A stretch of 49,045 bases of DNA, taken from the NCBI GenBank assembly GCA_934167885.1, contig CAKPMB010000012.1, positions 1 through 49,045 on the forward strand, read 5' to 3'. Shown piece by piece: positions 7,772-16,300 of the stretch. The notes under the pieces were generated by a model that saw nothing but the letters and a program-made list of their open reading frames with translations, was not told the DNA's origin and did no database searches. The stretch comes from an uncultured Bacilli bacterium. GTDB taxonomy: Bacteria; Bacillota_I; Bacilli_A; RF39; UBA660. A program made the translations under genes and the position numbers. How positions within the stretch are numbered: position 1 is the stretch's first letter; every line of letters begins with the position of its first letter.

Positions 7772-8506
7772 TTACTTTCTCCTAAGAACTGCTAAATACT
7801 TCATATCATTAAAATCACTACTCGGTTCTACTAACACTTTGACACCTACATTAAACTTATTGTCTTTAATTTCTTCCACCTTACCAATTAAAATACCACT
7901 TGGATATATTCCTCCAAGACCAGATGTCATAACCCTGGTATCTTTTGGGATATTTTCATTATTAGACGTTAAGATAACTTCTAAATAGCCATTATTATAA
8001 CTTTGAATTACCCCATATATTCTCTTTTTATCAAATTCCATTAAAACACCTATTTTATTATTAACATCACTTGTTGTTATTAATTTAACCTCACTCATAT
8101 TGTTGTAAACACGCATAACGCGACCAATTAAACCCGACTTATCAATAACCGCCATATCATTTTCAATACCATCTTTTTTGCCTTTATCAATAGTAATGGA
8201 GTTAAACCAATACTCACGATTTCTGGAAATAACCGTTGTATTAATTTTTTCATAGTCTGAAGAAATTGTTTTAATGTTATTTAATTCTTGAAGTTTTAAA
8301 ATATCATCTTTAAGTTCTTGAATATAAGCTTCATAATAAGTATCATTATTTTTAAGTTCTTTATTAGAAGCACTAACAATTAATGGATACCAAATAAAGT
8401 TTTTTAACCATTCATATGGATAAAATAAATTAATATCAATTTTAAATGATACTAAAACAATTAGATAGATAAAGGCTAAAATAACAAAATTGCGAACTTT
8501 AAGCAT
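7772..8506 (-). CDS. mreC: Rod-shape determining protein MreC
   Basis: 244 aa. One N-terminal membrane span (residues 6-25), a coiled region (about 50-80), then two beta barrels outside the membrane. Typical MreC features: ITIDKGKKDGIENDMAVID, GLIGRVMRV, TSDVNNKIGV, MTSGLGGIYPSGILIGKV. It links the wall synthesis machinery to the cytoskeleton. Its start overlaps the radC stop by one base. MreB, which precedes mreC in most rod-shaped Firmicutes, is not here; it may lie elsewhere. Confidence 0.95.
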   Translation of the reverse strand: MLKVRNFVILAFIYLIVLVSFKIDINLFYPYEWLKNFIWYPLIVSASNKELKNNDTYYEAYIQELKDDILKLQELNNIKTISSDYEKINTTVISRNREYWFNSITIDKGKKDGIENDMAVIDKSGLIGRVMRVYNNMSEVKLITTSDVNNKIGVLMEFDKKRIYGVIQSYNNGYLEVILTSNNENIPKDTRVMTSGLGGIYPSGILIGKVEEIKDNKFNVGVKVLVEPSSDFNDMKYLAVLRRK

Positions 8507-9186
8507 TATCTAATCAATCCTTCTTCACTAAAACTATAATAAGCATTATCACTAATAATTAAATGATCTAAAACATTAATACCTTGTATTTTACCTATTT
8601 CAACTAATGACTTGGTTAATTCAATGTCTTCGTTGCTGGGTAAGATTTCCCCACTTGGATGATTATGCATACAAATAATTCCCGATGATGATAATAAATA
8701 AGCCTCTTTAAAAATCTCTCTAGGATGAACAATACTACGATTAACAGTTCCCATAAATAATAATTTCCTTTCAATTAATCTATTTTTATTATCCAAATAA
8801 AGACAATAAAAATATTCTTGTTTCTTACCACGAAATAAAGGTAGATTATCCTGATATACTAAATAGGGATTATTATACTTTAAACTATTTACTTTATGAC
8901 TATTTAAATAAACCCTTTTTCCTAATTCAATAGATGCTAAAAGTTCAATTATTTTAACATCACCTAATCCCTTAATACCTTTTAAATAATTCATATTTAA
9001 TTCTTGTAAATTGCCAATATTTTCTAGTCTTTTGATAACAATTAAGGCTATATCTCTTACAGAATAACCTAAACAACCAGTCTTTATAATGATAGAAACT
9101 AAATCCTCATTACTTAAATTACCAGCGCCATACTTTATCATGCGTTCTCTTGGACGTTCAGATGCTGGCATATCTTTTATTTTCAT
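8506..9186 (-). CDS. radC: RadC family JAMM/MPN protein
   Basis: 226 aa, the usual full length. N-terminal RPRERM motif, helix-hairpin-helix near IKGLGDVKI (residues 71-79), then the JAB/MPN domain with the metal motif HNHPSGEILPSNED giving His174, His176 and Asp187. The family is named after a supposed DNA-repair role, but the biochemical function is not settled. It sits upstream of mreC as in B. subtilis, and its stop codon shares one base with the mreC start, so the two are co-transcribed. Confidence 0.95.
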   Translation of the reverse strand: MKIKDMPASERPRERMIKYGAGNLSNEDLVSIIIKTGCLGYSVRDIALIVIKRLENIGNLQELNMNYLKGIKGLGDVKIIELLASIELGKRVYLNSHKVNSLKYNNPYLVYQDNLPLFRGKKQEYFYCLYLDNKNRLIERKLLFMGTVNRSIVHPREIFKEAYLLSSSGIICMHNHPSGEILPSNEDIELTKSLVEIGKIQGINVLDHLIISDNAYYSFSEEGLIR

Positions 9187-9212
9187 ATACTCCTCTAATT
9201 AATATATAGTAA

Positions 9213-9656
9213 TTAAAGAGTATTTCGATATTTTTCGTAAATTTTTAAACTTTTCCCTAAACTAAGACTGATTTCATCATAATTCTCCGTTTTAAAGTTA
9301 TCATCATTTTCCTTTATTTCCTTAACAAGCTTACTATCACCAACATAACTATTTTTAATATATAAATAAATACCATTACTATTATATTTTTTCTTAATCA
9401 CTTGAGCTTTATTATAGTCAGTAGTAACACCAAAATAAACGTAATATATATTATCTTCTTGCAAAATTAAAGTATTATCACTTATTTTTTTTACAATATC
9501 ATCCAAAACACTTTTATCAGTGTAAGCCCCATATTGTAACAGATAAACATTACCATCACTTGTCATAACTTTTTCTTCATGATAACTACTAAACAAAATA
9601 TTACTAAATAAGATTCCTAGTAAACAAGCTAAATATATAGGCCAATATTTTTTCAT
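9213..9656 (-). CDS. Membrane-anchored SPOR-domain protein, SpoIIB-like
   Basis: 147 aa with one membrane span (residues 4-23). The extracytoplasmic part resembles a SPOR domain, which binds denuded glycan strands at septa: VYLLQYGAYTDKSVLDDIVK, then YYVYFGVTTDYNKAQVIKKK. The start at 9656 has AGGAGGTGTT before ATG. It is the first gene of the radC-mreC-mreD-spoIVF run. In B. subtilis the SPOR-containing SpoIIB lies upstream of radC with maf between them, so a SpoIIB-like role in septal wall remodelling is a good inference. The C-terminal 45 residues are charged and unassigned. Confidence 0.65.
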   Translation of the reverse strand: MKKYWPIYLACLLGILFSNILFSSYHEEKVMTSDGNVYLLQYGAYTDKSVLDDIVKKISDNTLILQEDNIYYVYFGVTTDYNKAQVIKKKYNSNGIYLYIKNSYVGDSKLVKEIKENDDNFKTENYDEISLSLGKSLKIYEKYRNTL

Positions 9657-9702
9657 AACACCTCCTATTCTTACTCTATCAAAATTAGATTAAAAAAATT
9701 GT

Positions 9703-9751
9703 CGAAAAAAAGAAAGTTATGATTATAACCTCTTATATCGATAACTTTCTT
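9703..9751 (-). terminator. Terminator of the dnaG-rpoD-trmK operon
   Basis: A perfect 11-bp stem (AAGAAAGTTAT / ATAACTTTCTT) with a 20-base loop, followed by seven Ts on the minus strand. The 5' arm lies inside the last codons of trmK and the stop codon falls in the loop. Confidence 0.85.
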
Positions 9752-10392
9752 TTAATATATATGTTATTTAATTTAATTTTTATTTTTTTAAGTAAATATC
9801 TATTAGGTAAACTTTTAACAATAGCTTTATTTTTTTTAATAACATCTTCAAAATATGCTCTATTAACTGTATCTTTAAGATCTAATTTACCAAAAGTTTT
9901 ATTTATTTTTTCAATATTGCCTTTTTTATAATGACTAACTAAATAATATTTATCATGGTCACATACCATTTTCTCAGAACATAAATGAAATCCTAATTTA
10001 CTAATTTCTTCCCTTGTTAAGGCAAAATCATTGTTAGGGGAAATAATTAATTTAGTAACATTCGGATATTTATAAACATTCTTCAAAATATCAATTATCG
10101 TTCTACCACCCATACCAGAAATAATAACTGTATTAATATCGTCTTCAATTGGCTCTAACCCGTCTCCTAATTTTGTTTTTATGCGACCTTCTAAACCATA
10201 TTTAATAATATTTTCATTAGCATTTGCCAAAGGATTAGTATTAATATCACTACTTATGATTTTCTTAGGACGGTATTTTAAATATACGTATATGCCAAGA
10301 AGCCCATGATCACATCCAACATCAATAATTAGATCATTAGAACAAACAAAATCGCTTATTACACGTAAGCGATTGTTTATTTTTAAATTCAT
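9733..10392 (-). CDS. trmK: tRNA (adenine(22)-N1)-methyltransferase TrmK
   Basis: 219 aa SAM-dependent Rossmann methyltransferase that makes m1A22 in tRNA. Family motifs: DVGCDHGLLGIY for SAM binding, SSDINTNPLANA, GDGLEPI, VIISGMGGRTI, and SPNND in the catalytic loop. The basic C-terminal helical tail (KKIKIKLNNIYIKRK) fits tRNA binding. The ATG overlaps the rpoD stop (TAATG), giving translational coupling. In B. subtilis the same gene (yqfN) is also close downstream of sigA, supporting the call. Confidence 0.93.
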   Translation of the reverse strand: MNLKINNRLRVISDFVCSNDLIIDVGCDHGLLGIYVYLKYRPKKIISSDINTNPLANANENIIKYGLEGRIKTKLGDGLEPIEDDINTVIISGMGGRTIIDILKNVYKYPNVTKLIISPNNDFALTREEISKLGFHLCSEKMVCDHDKYYLVSHYKKGNIEKINKTFGKLDLKDTVNRAYFEDVIKKNKAIVKSLPNRYLLKKIKIKLNNIYIKRKLSI

Positions 10393-11486
10393 TAGTCTGT
10401 TAAGAAGTCTCTAAGACGGCGACTTCTTGATGGGTGACGTAATTTGCGAAGCGCTTTCGCTTCAATTTGACGAATACGCTCTCTTGTTACATTAAATACT
10501 TGGCCAACTTCTTCAAGAGTTCTGCATTGACCATCATCTAGACCAAAACGAAGACGTAAGACTTTCTCTTCTCTTTCTGTAAGGGTTAATAAAACGCCAC
10601 TTAATTCTTCTTTTAACATTTCAATAGTCGCATATTCTTCAGGTGACATAGTTCGTTCATCTTTAATAAAATCACCTAAATGAGAATCATCCTCTTCACC
10701 AATAGGTGTTTCAAGACTAACAGGATCTTGACTTATTTTATATACTTCACGAACTTTATCAATAGATAAACCTAATTTTTTAGCGATTTCTTCATCGGTT
10801 GGTTCACGGTTTAACTCTTGCGTAAGTTGTCTTTGAACACGCGCTAATTTATTAATTGTTTCAACCATATGAACTGGAATTCTTATAGTTCTTGCTTGAT
10901 CGGCAATGGCACGAGTTATAGCTTGTCTTATCCACCAAGTAGCATATGTTGAGAATTTATATCCTTTACTTGGATCAAACTTATCAACCGCCTTCATAAG
11001 ACCAATATTTCCTTCTTGAATTAAATCAAGGAATAACATACCACGGCCTACATAACGTTTAGCGATACTTACAACTAAACGAAGGTTAGATTCAGCAAGC
11101 ATCTTCTTAGCGTGTTCATCTCCTTGTTCAGCAAGACGAGCATATTCAAATTCTTCATCTGATGTTAACAAGTTAATACGACCTATTTCCTTTAAATACA
11201 TTCTTACTGGATCATTTATCTTAATATCTTTGGAATTAACCAAATCATCAATAATTTTATCAGGAGACTCTGGATCTTCATCCACTACAGCATTCATATC
11301 GTCTTCTGAAACAATTTCAATTTTATTTTCTATAAACGTGTTATATAAATCATCTAAGGCATCAGCATCAATGTCCAAGCCCTTTAATTCATCCGCTAGT
11401 TGCTCATAAGTAACATAGCCTTTTTCTTTACCTAATTTTACTAAAGATTCTTTTCGATCTTCTAGCGATTTAACTTCGTTTAACAT
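10392..11486 (-). CDS. rpoD: Primary sigma factor RpoD/SigA
   Basis: 364 aa, close to the length of B. subtilis SigA (371). Region 1.1 is seen near the N-terminus. Region 1.2-2.4 follows with PVRMYLKEIGRINLLT, VVSIAKRYVGRGMLFLDLIQ, FSTYATWWIRQAITRAIADQ and ARTIRIPVHM. Region 4.2 ends the protein with LEEVGQVFNVTRERIRQIEA and RSRRLRDF. It directs RNA polymerase to housekeeping promoters such as the TTGACA/TATAAT box before hrcA. Start 11486 lies inside dnaG (7-bp overlap) with AGAGGG six bases upstream. Confidence 0.98.
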   Translation of the reverse strand: MLNEVKSLEDRKESLVKLGKEKGYVTYEQLADELKGLDIDADALDDLYNTFIENKIEIVSEDDMNAVVDEDPESPDKIIDDLVNSKDIKINDPVRMYLKEIGRINLLTSDEEFEYARLAEQGDEHAKKMLAESNLRLVVSIAKRYVGRGMLFLDLIQEGNIGLMKAVDKFDPSKGYKFSTYATWWIRQAITRAIADQARTIRIPVHMVETINKLARVQRQLTQELNREPTDEEIAKKLGLSIDKVREVYKISQDPVSLETPIGEEDDSHLGDFIKDERTMSPEEYATIEMLKEELSGVLLTLTEREEKVLRLRFGLDDGQCRTLEEVGQVFNVTRERIRQIEAKALRKLRHPSRSRRLRDFLTD

Positions 11487-13210
11487 GATTTTCCCTCTTT
11501 CATTCGCAAAACGCGTATTTCCTCCAATAGCCTCATCTGTTCAGTAACAGAAGTTTCATTCTTAATTAAATTCTCTAATCTTTTGATTTCAAGAGCAACA
11601 CTACATTCTCTAATTACTTTCAAAGTTTCTAATACTATTTGAGAAGACACTTCACAAGGATATTCATCTTGCAATATTTCGTGGTAGACTCGTTGTAATT
11701 CTTCATTACCTTCCAAATAAATATAAAAATCAGCTTCGTTAATACGACCATATTTATGATAATAATATATTATTTCGTTTACTAACAAACTGATATTTTT
11801 AGAAGGAATAAATACTCTACTATTTTCTACCAAAGTTATTGCTTCAACACTATTTAACATATAATAAATAAGTGAATCCATAGCCTTTTCATACTTCGTT
11901 TTATGCTTTTTAGAAACGCTTTCTATCAAGACATTTTCCTTACTATTATGATTAGTATCAAATTCCAACAACTTTTTTTCCAAGGTATTATACCATACAT
12001 CTGTATCTTTTGCAAGATTTTTTAATACTATTTCACGTTTTATATAATCTTTTTCATTAACCAGTTCTTCTAAAACTTTATTTATATAACTCATCTTATC
12101 ACTAACACTAGCTAAGTTATAATCTTTCTTAATATTCTTTAATTTAAAATCAGTAAAATTAATCGCATTATCAATTAAATTTTGAAAATCATCTCGCCCA
12201 TATTTAATAATATAATCATCGGGATCCAAGCCATCTTCTAAGACAATAACTTTAGGATTAAGCCCACTTTTTAAAAATTGTTCGCCATTTTGCATCGTAG
12301 CTTTCAAGCCAGCTTGATCACCATCATAACACAATATAACGTTATTACTTAAACGCTTAATAAGTTGTAATTGTTCCTGTGATAAGGCCGTTCCCATCGT
12401 TGCAATACAGTTTTTTATACCAACTGAATAAGCTCTAATAACAGCCATAAATCCTTCCATGACAATGACACTTTTTTCTTTCCTAATAGCTTCTTTAGCG
12501 CGATGATAATTAAATAAATTCTCACGTTTTTTAAATATCGGTGTTTCCTTAGTATTTTGATATTTGTTTAAATCTTCATTATTATAAATTCGCCCAGAAA
12601 AACCATTAACCTGCCCCTTCTGATTATTTAATGGGAACATTATTCTATTTATATAAGAATCATGCGAAGTATTTGATAAATCGATTAAATTTAAATCTTC
12701 AAGTGAATACCCTTTATTTTGTAATAATCTTGTTAAAGTATCCATTTCCCTTAGCGATAAACCTATTTGAAACTCTTTAATAATCTCTTCAGTAAGACCT
12801 CTTTTTTTCAAATATTCACGAGCTTTTTCGCCTTCTTTACTGTATAAATTATTTTGATAAAAGGCACAAGCGATATTCATAATATCATAAAAAGGCTGAT
12901 ACTTTGATTCTATAGTTTTAATATTGAATTCTTCACTCATTCCATGCTTATTAGCAAGAAGACGAATCGTTTCTTGAAATGATAGGTGTTCATAATCCAT
13001 AACAAAGTTAAAGACATTACCACTACTACCACACACAAAACATTTATATATTTGTTTTTCACTAGATACACTAAGACTTGGCGAGTGGTCATCGTGAAAT
13101 GGACATAATCCAAAATAATTACGGCCTTTTTTAGTCAAAGGAATATATTCAGAAATTACTTCAACAATATCACATTTTTCACGCAAAGACGTTAACAACT
13201 CTTGATTCAT
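11480..13210 (-). CDS. dnaG: DNA primase DnaG
   Basis: 576 aa. The N-terminal CHC2 zinc finger is complete (GLCPFHDDHSPS, YKCFVCGSSGNVF). The central TOPRIM domain shows VIVMEGFMAVIRAYSVGI with the catalytic Glu and ILCYDGDQAGLKA plus DPDDYIIKYG for metal binding. The C-terminal ~130 residues are helical, as in the DnaB-helicase-binding domain. It synthesises RNA primers at the replication fork. First gene of the dnaG-rpoD-trmK operon; AAGGAGGAG precedes the ATG at 13210. Confidence 0.97.
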   Translation of the reverse strand: MNQELLTSLREKCDIVEVISEYIPLTKKGRNYFGLCPFHDDHSPSLSVSSEKQIYKCFVCGSSGNVFNFVMDYEHLSFQETIRLLANKHGMSEEFNIKTIESKYQPFYDIMNIACAFYQNNLYSKEGEKAREYLKKRGLTEEIIKEFQIGLSLREMDTLTRLLQNKGYSLEDLNLIDLSNTSHDSYINRIMFPLNNQKGQVNGFSGRIYNNEDLNKYQNTKETPIFKKRENLFNYHRAKEAIRKEKSVIVMEGFMAVIRAYSVGIKNCIATMGTALSQEQLQLIKRLSNNVILCYDGDQAGLKATMQNGEQFLKSGLNPKVIVLEDGLDPDDYIIKYGRDDFQNLIDNAINFTDFKLKNIKKDYNLASVSDKMSYINKVLEELVNEKDYIKREIVLKNLAKDTDVWYNTLEKKLLEFDTNHNSKENVLIESVSKKHKTKYEKAMDSLIYYMLNSVEAITLVENSRVFIPSKNISLLVNEIIYYYHKYGRINEADFYIYLEGNEELQRVYHEILQDEYPCEVSSQIVLETLKVIRECSVALEIKRLENLIKNETSVTEQMRLLEEIRVLRMKEGKSC

Positions 13211-13231
13211 ATACTCCTCCTTGATAGGACT

Positions 13232-13259
13232 ATTATACTACAAAACACGAAATTTATAA
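13232..13259 (-). promoter_or_regulatory. Promoter of dnaG-rpoD-trmK
   Basis: TATAAT (13232-13237) about 20 bases before the dnaG start, with a weak -35 TTATAA at 16-bp spacing (13254-13259) on the minus strand. Confidence 0.5.
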
Positions 13260-13286
13260 TATTAAATTTTAAATATTAAACCAAAT

Positions 13287-13320
13287 AAAAAAGAATTAAA
13301 ACTGATAGCGAATCAATTCT
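13287..13320 (-). terminator. Terminator of the giant surface protein gene
   Basis: On the minus strand an AGAATT / AATTCT stem with an inner GAT/ATC pair and an asymmetric bulge is followed by six Ts, 24 bases after the stop codon at 13344. The stem is imperfect. Confidence 0.5.
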
Positions 13321-13343
13321 AATTCTATAATTGTTTAATTTAT

Positions 13344-16300
13344 TTAACATTGAACAGACCAACTACAAGAACGTGAGCTTTCAAGAACTTTTCGACCACC
13401 ACCTCCACATGGATTAGCAGTCTTACATGCATTCATAGCGGCGGTTGACGATGAGTAATTAAAACCACTTTGGGTTCGTTTTTCACCAAATAGAACACTT
13501 CCTGTAGCATTGGTACATGTGACTGCTATGTTATATCGATAACTACAACTTGCGGTAGTACCACCTGATGAAACAATGGAAAATTCAACACGATATAAAC
13601 TTCCATTTAACGTTGAGAAAGTATTACCAGCTTTATCAGTAGCATTAATTTCAGCAACATAAGTTCCAACACTACTTAAAGGATATTTCCAATTATCAGT
13701 TGTTGGTTCTGTCGATACTAAGACGTTACCATTATAATATAATGTTACAGAACGCCATGCAATACCAGTAAAATCTGCAAATGACACATAAAATGTTTGA
13801 TTGCCATTATACTGTTTATATCCATAGTGACTAGCATTTATCGTTGGTGAAGTTTTATCGTAATAATAAACTTGATAATAATATCCATTATTGTTTAGTG
13901 GAGAAGCACTATTTTTATTACCAACCTTATCAGTTGATAATGTATATAAAATCCAAGTTCCTTCACTATTTAATGTAACACTATAAGAAGTTGTTGCCGT
14001 GCCACTTTTATATAGGGAATCGTCTTTGTATAATTCATACTTAGTTGTATTAACGCCAGAACCACTATCAGAAATAGTAACTGTTATAGTTTTATTTGTA
14101 TTAAAGGCTTGGCCACCATTCATACTATATTTAATAGTTGGACCAGTTGTATCAACTGTTACTTTACTACTAGTAACCGCATCATTAGTATTACCACTAG
14201 GATCACTTATAGAGCCAGTTTTTAAAGTCAAAGTAGCAGCTCCTTCACTAACACCCATGACTGTTACTGTCCATTTATAATCAGAATTCTTGGTTACTGA
14301 ATTTACTTTGATACTACTTTTTGAAAGAGTAAAATCAGAAGTCGTAATTGTTGAATCACTCAAACCATTTAAATCTGAACAAGTTATGGTATAAGTTGTT
14401 GTGACATTTTTAGCAATATAATTTGCCGAAGGCCCTGTGAACGAACAAGCTGGTTTTGTTGTATCAACTACCGTCAATGTTCCATTCTTTTTCGTAATAT
14501 CATAATTACTTGTTACATCATCCGCACCATTCTTAATAGTTACTGAATCTAAAGTATTAGCAGAGCTACCAACAGCCGTTTGACTTCCAGAAATCGTAAA
14601 TGTTGCGGTATGACCTGATACTAAACTACCACTTGTAACTGAAGCCGTAGCATCCTTTAAAGCATTGCTATCATATTCTTTACTAGAACTTCCAGATGTA
14701 AAGGTTATTGGACGTTTACTAACAATTAAACTACCCGTTTCCTTTGTTATACTATAATTACTAGTTACATCGATTGTGCCATTCTTTATTGTCACCGTAC
14801 TTATGGTATTAGTAGAACTACCAACTATCGTTTGGCTTCCTGAAAGCGTGAATGACGCTTCATGCCCTGATACTAGACTACCACTTGTAAGTGTAGCCGA
14901 ATCTTTAGTTAAAGCCGTGCCATCGTATGTTTTACTGCCAGTATCAGCCTTATATGTTACTGGTCGCTTATCAACTGTTAATGTTCCAGGAGTTAATGTA
15001 ACATCATAATTCTCTGTTACATCTTTATCACCAGTTTTAATGACAACCGAATTTATTGTATTAGCTGAACTACCAGCATCAGTTTGACTTCCTGAAATAT
15101 TAAAAGTTATTGTATGCCATGATACCAAACTACCGCTTGTAAGCGTGGCCGAATCTTTAGTTAAAGCCGTGCCATCATAGGTCTTACTATCGCTATCTGC
15201 CTGATATGCCACCGGTCTTTTGGTAATAGTAAACGTCTTAGTTACACTACCACCATATGAATATCCAGTAGTTGAATTTAATAATCTCTTACCACTTATT
15301 ACCACTGTTGCTGTTCCAACATACTTATTATCCGAATATGTAACTGTATAATCAGCTCCTTCAGTTAAAGTAGTTGAGCCATCTTTAACAGTTATAGTAA
15401 CCGTTCTATCTAAACCATTATAAGGAAAAGATGCCGGAATATCTGAAATTGTTAAATTACTAACACTTTTAACATTGCTCTCCCAATGAGCATATAATAT
15501 TTGACTATATGTAGTTGTTACTGTTGCCGAACTTGTGACAGCAGTGCCACCTATAGGACCTGTATACCAACCAAGAAATTTATGACCATCTCTTGTTGGT
15601 GTTGGTAAAGTTCCATAAGTGCTATTATATGTAACTGTCTTAGACTTTGTTGATACACTACCACCATTAGCATCAAATGTAATTGTATAAGTTGAAGCCT
15701 TTACTCTAGCAGTTAATGTTCTATTTGAATTAATACTGTAAGTATCTTGCTGATTTCCAATTTTAGTATCACCATAATACCAGCCATCAGCATAATAACC
15801 AGTAGCGGGTGCTATTAATGGAAGGTTTATAGAACATGAAGTTCCACCATTTTCGGTTCTACAAGTTTCACTTGTTTTATAAACGCTCCTAACATTACTT
15901 CCCTTGGTAAATGTTGCCGTAAATGTTTTAGTGTTACTGCCATCCGTTGAACATGTTCTTGTGTATTGATATTTCGTATATAAAACACGTGATGCTGTAG
16001 AGCAAGTAAATGATGTGCATTTTTGGCCACCTATGTCATAACAAGCGCTACTTGCATTTGCTTCACTTGTATATGTAAACAAAGAAGAACCTGAAGAACT
16101 CGATGGAACGCATGAAAGAGAATATCGCCATCTAGTATGAGCATTTTCACAAGTTATGTATGTATTATCAACACCTGGTGTTCCACTAGGAGTGCATGAT
16201 GTTTCAGTGTCCAAAGTTGTTCTTGTATAATCTGTACACACTTGAGCATTTGATATTGTATAGGTATTTGAACCAACCCACACAGAACCAGATGATGTTG

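Noticed and set aside
13999..15009. Plus-strand reading frames inside the giant surface protein gene
   Set aside because: They are mirror frames of repetitive coding DNA, without ribosome sites or recognisable domains.
14465..15222. Possible CRISPR array because of regularly spaced repeats
   Set aside because: The units are ~250 bp, in frame and protein-coding (MBG-type domains), with no short repeats or unique spacers.
15827..16030. Minus-strand His/Lys-rich 67-aa reading frame
   Set aside because: It is an alternative frame within the coding strand of the giant surface gene, in the Cys-rich module.
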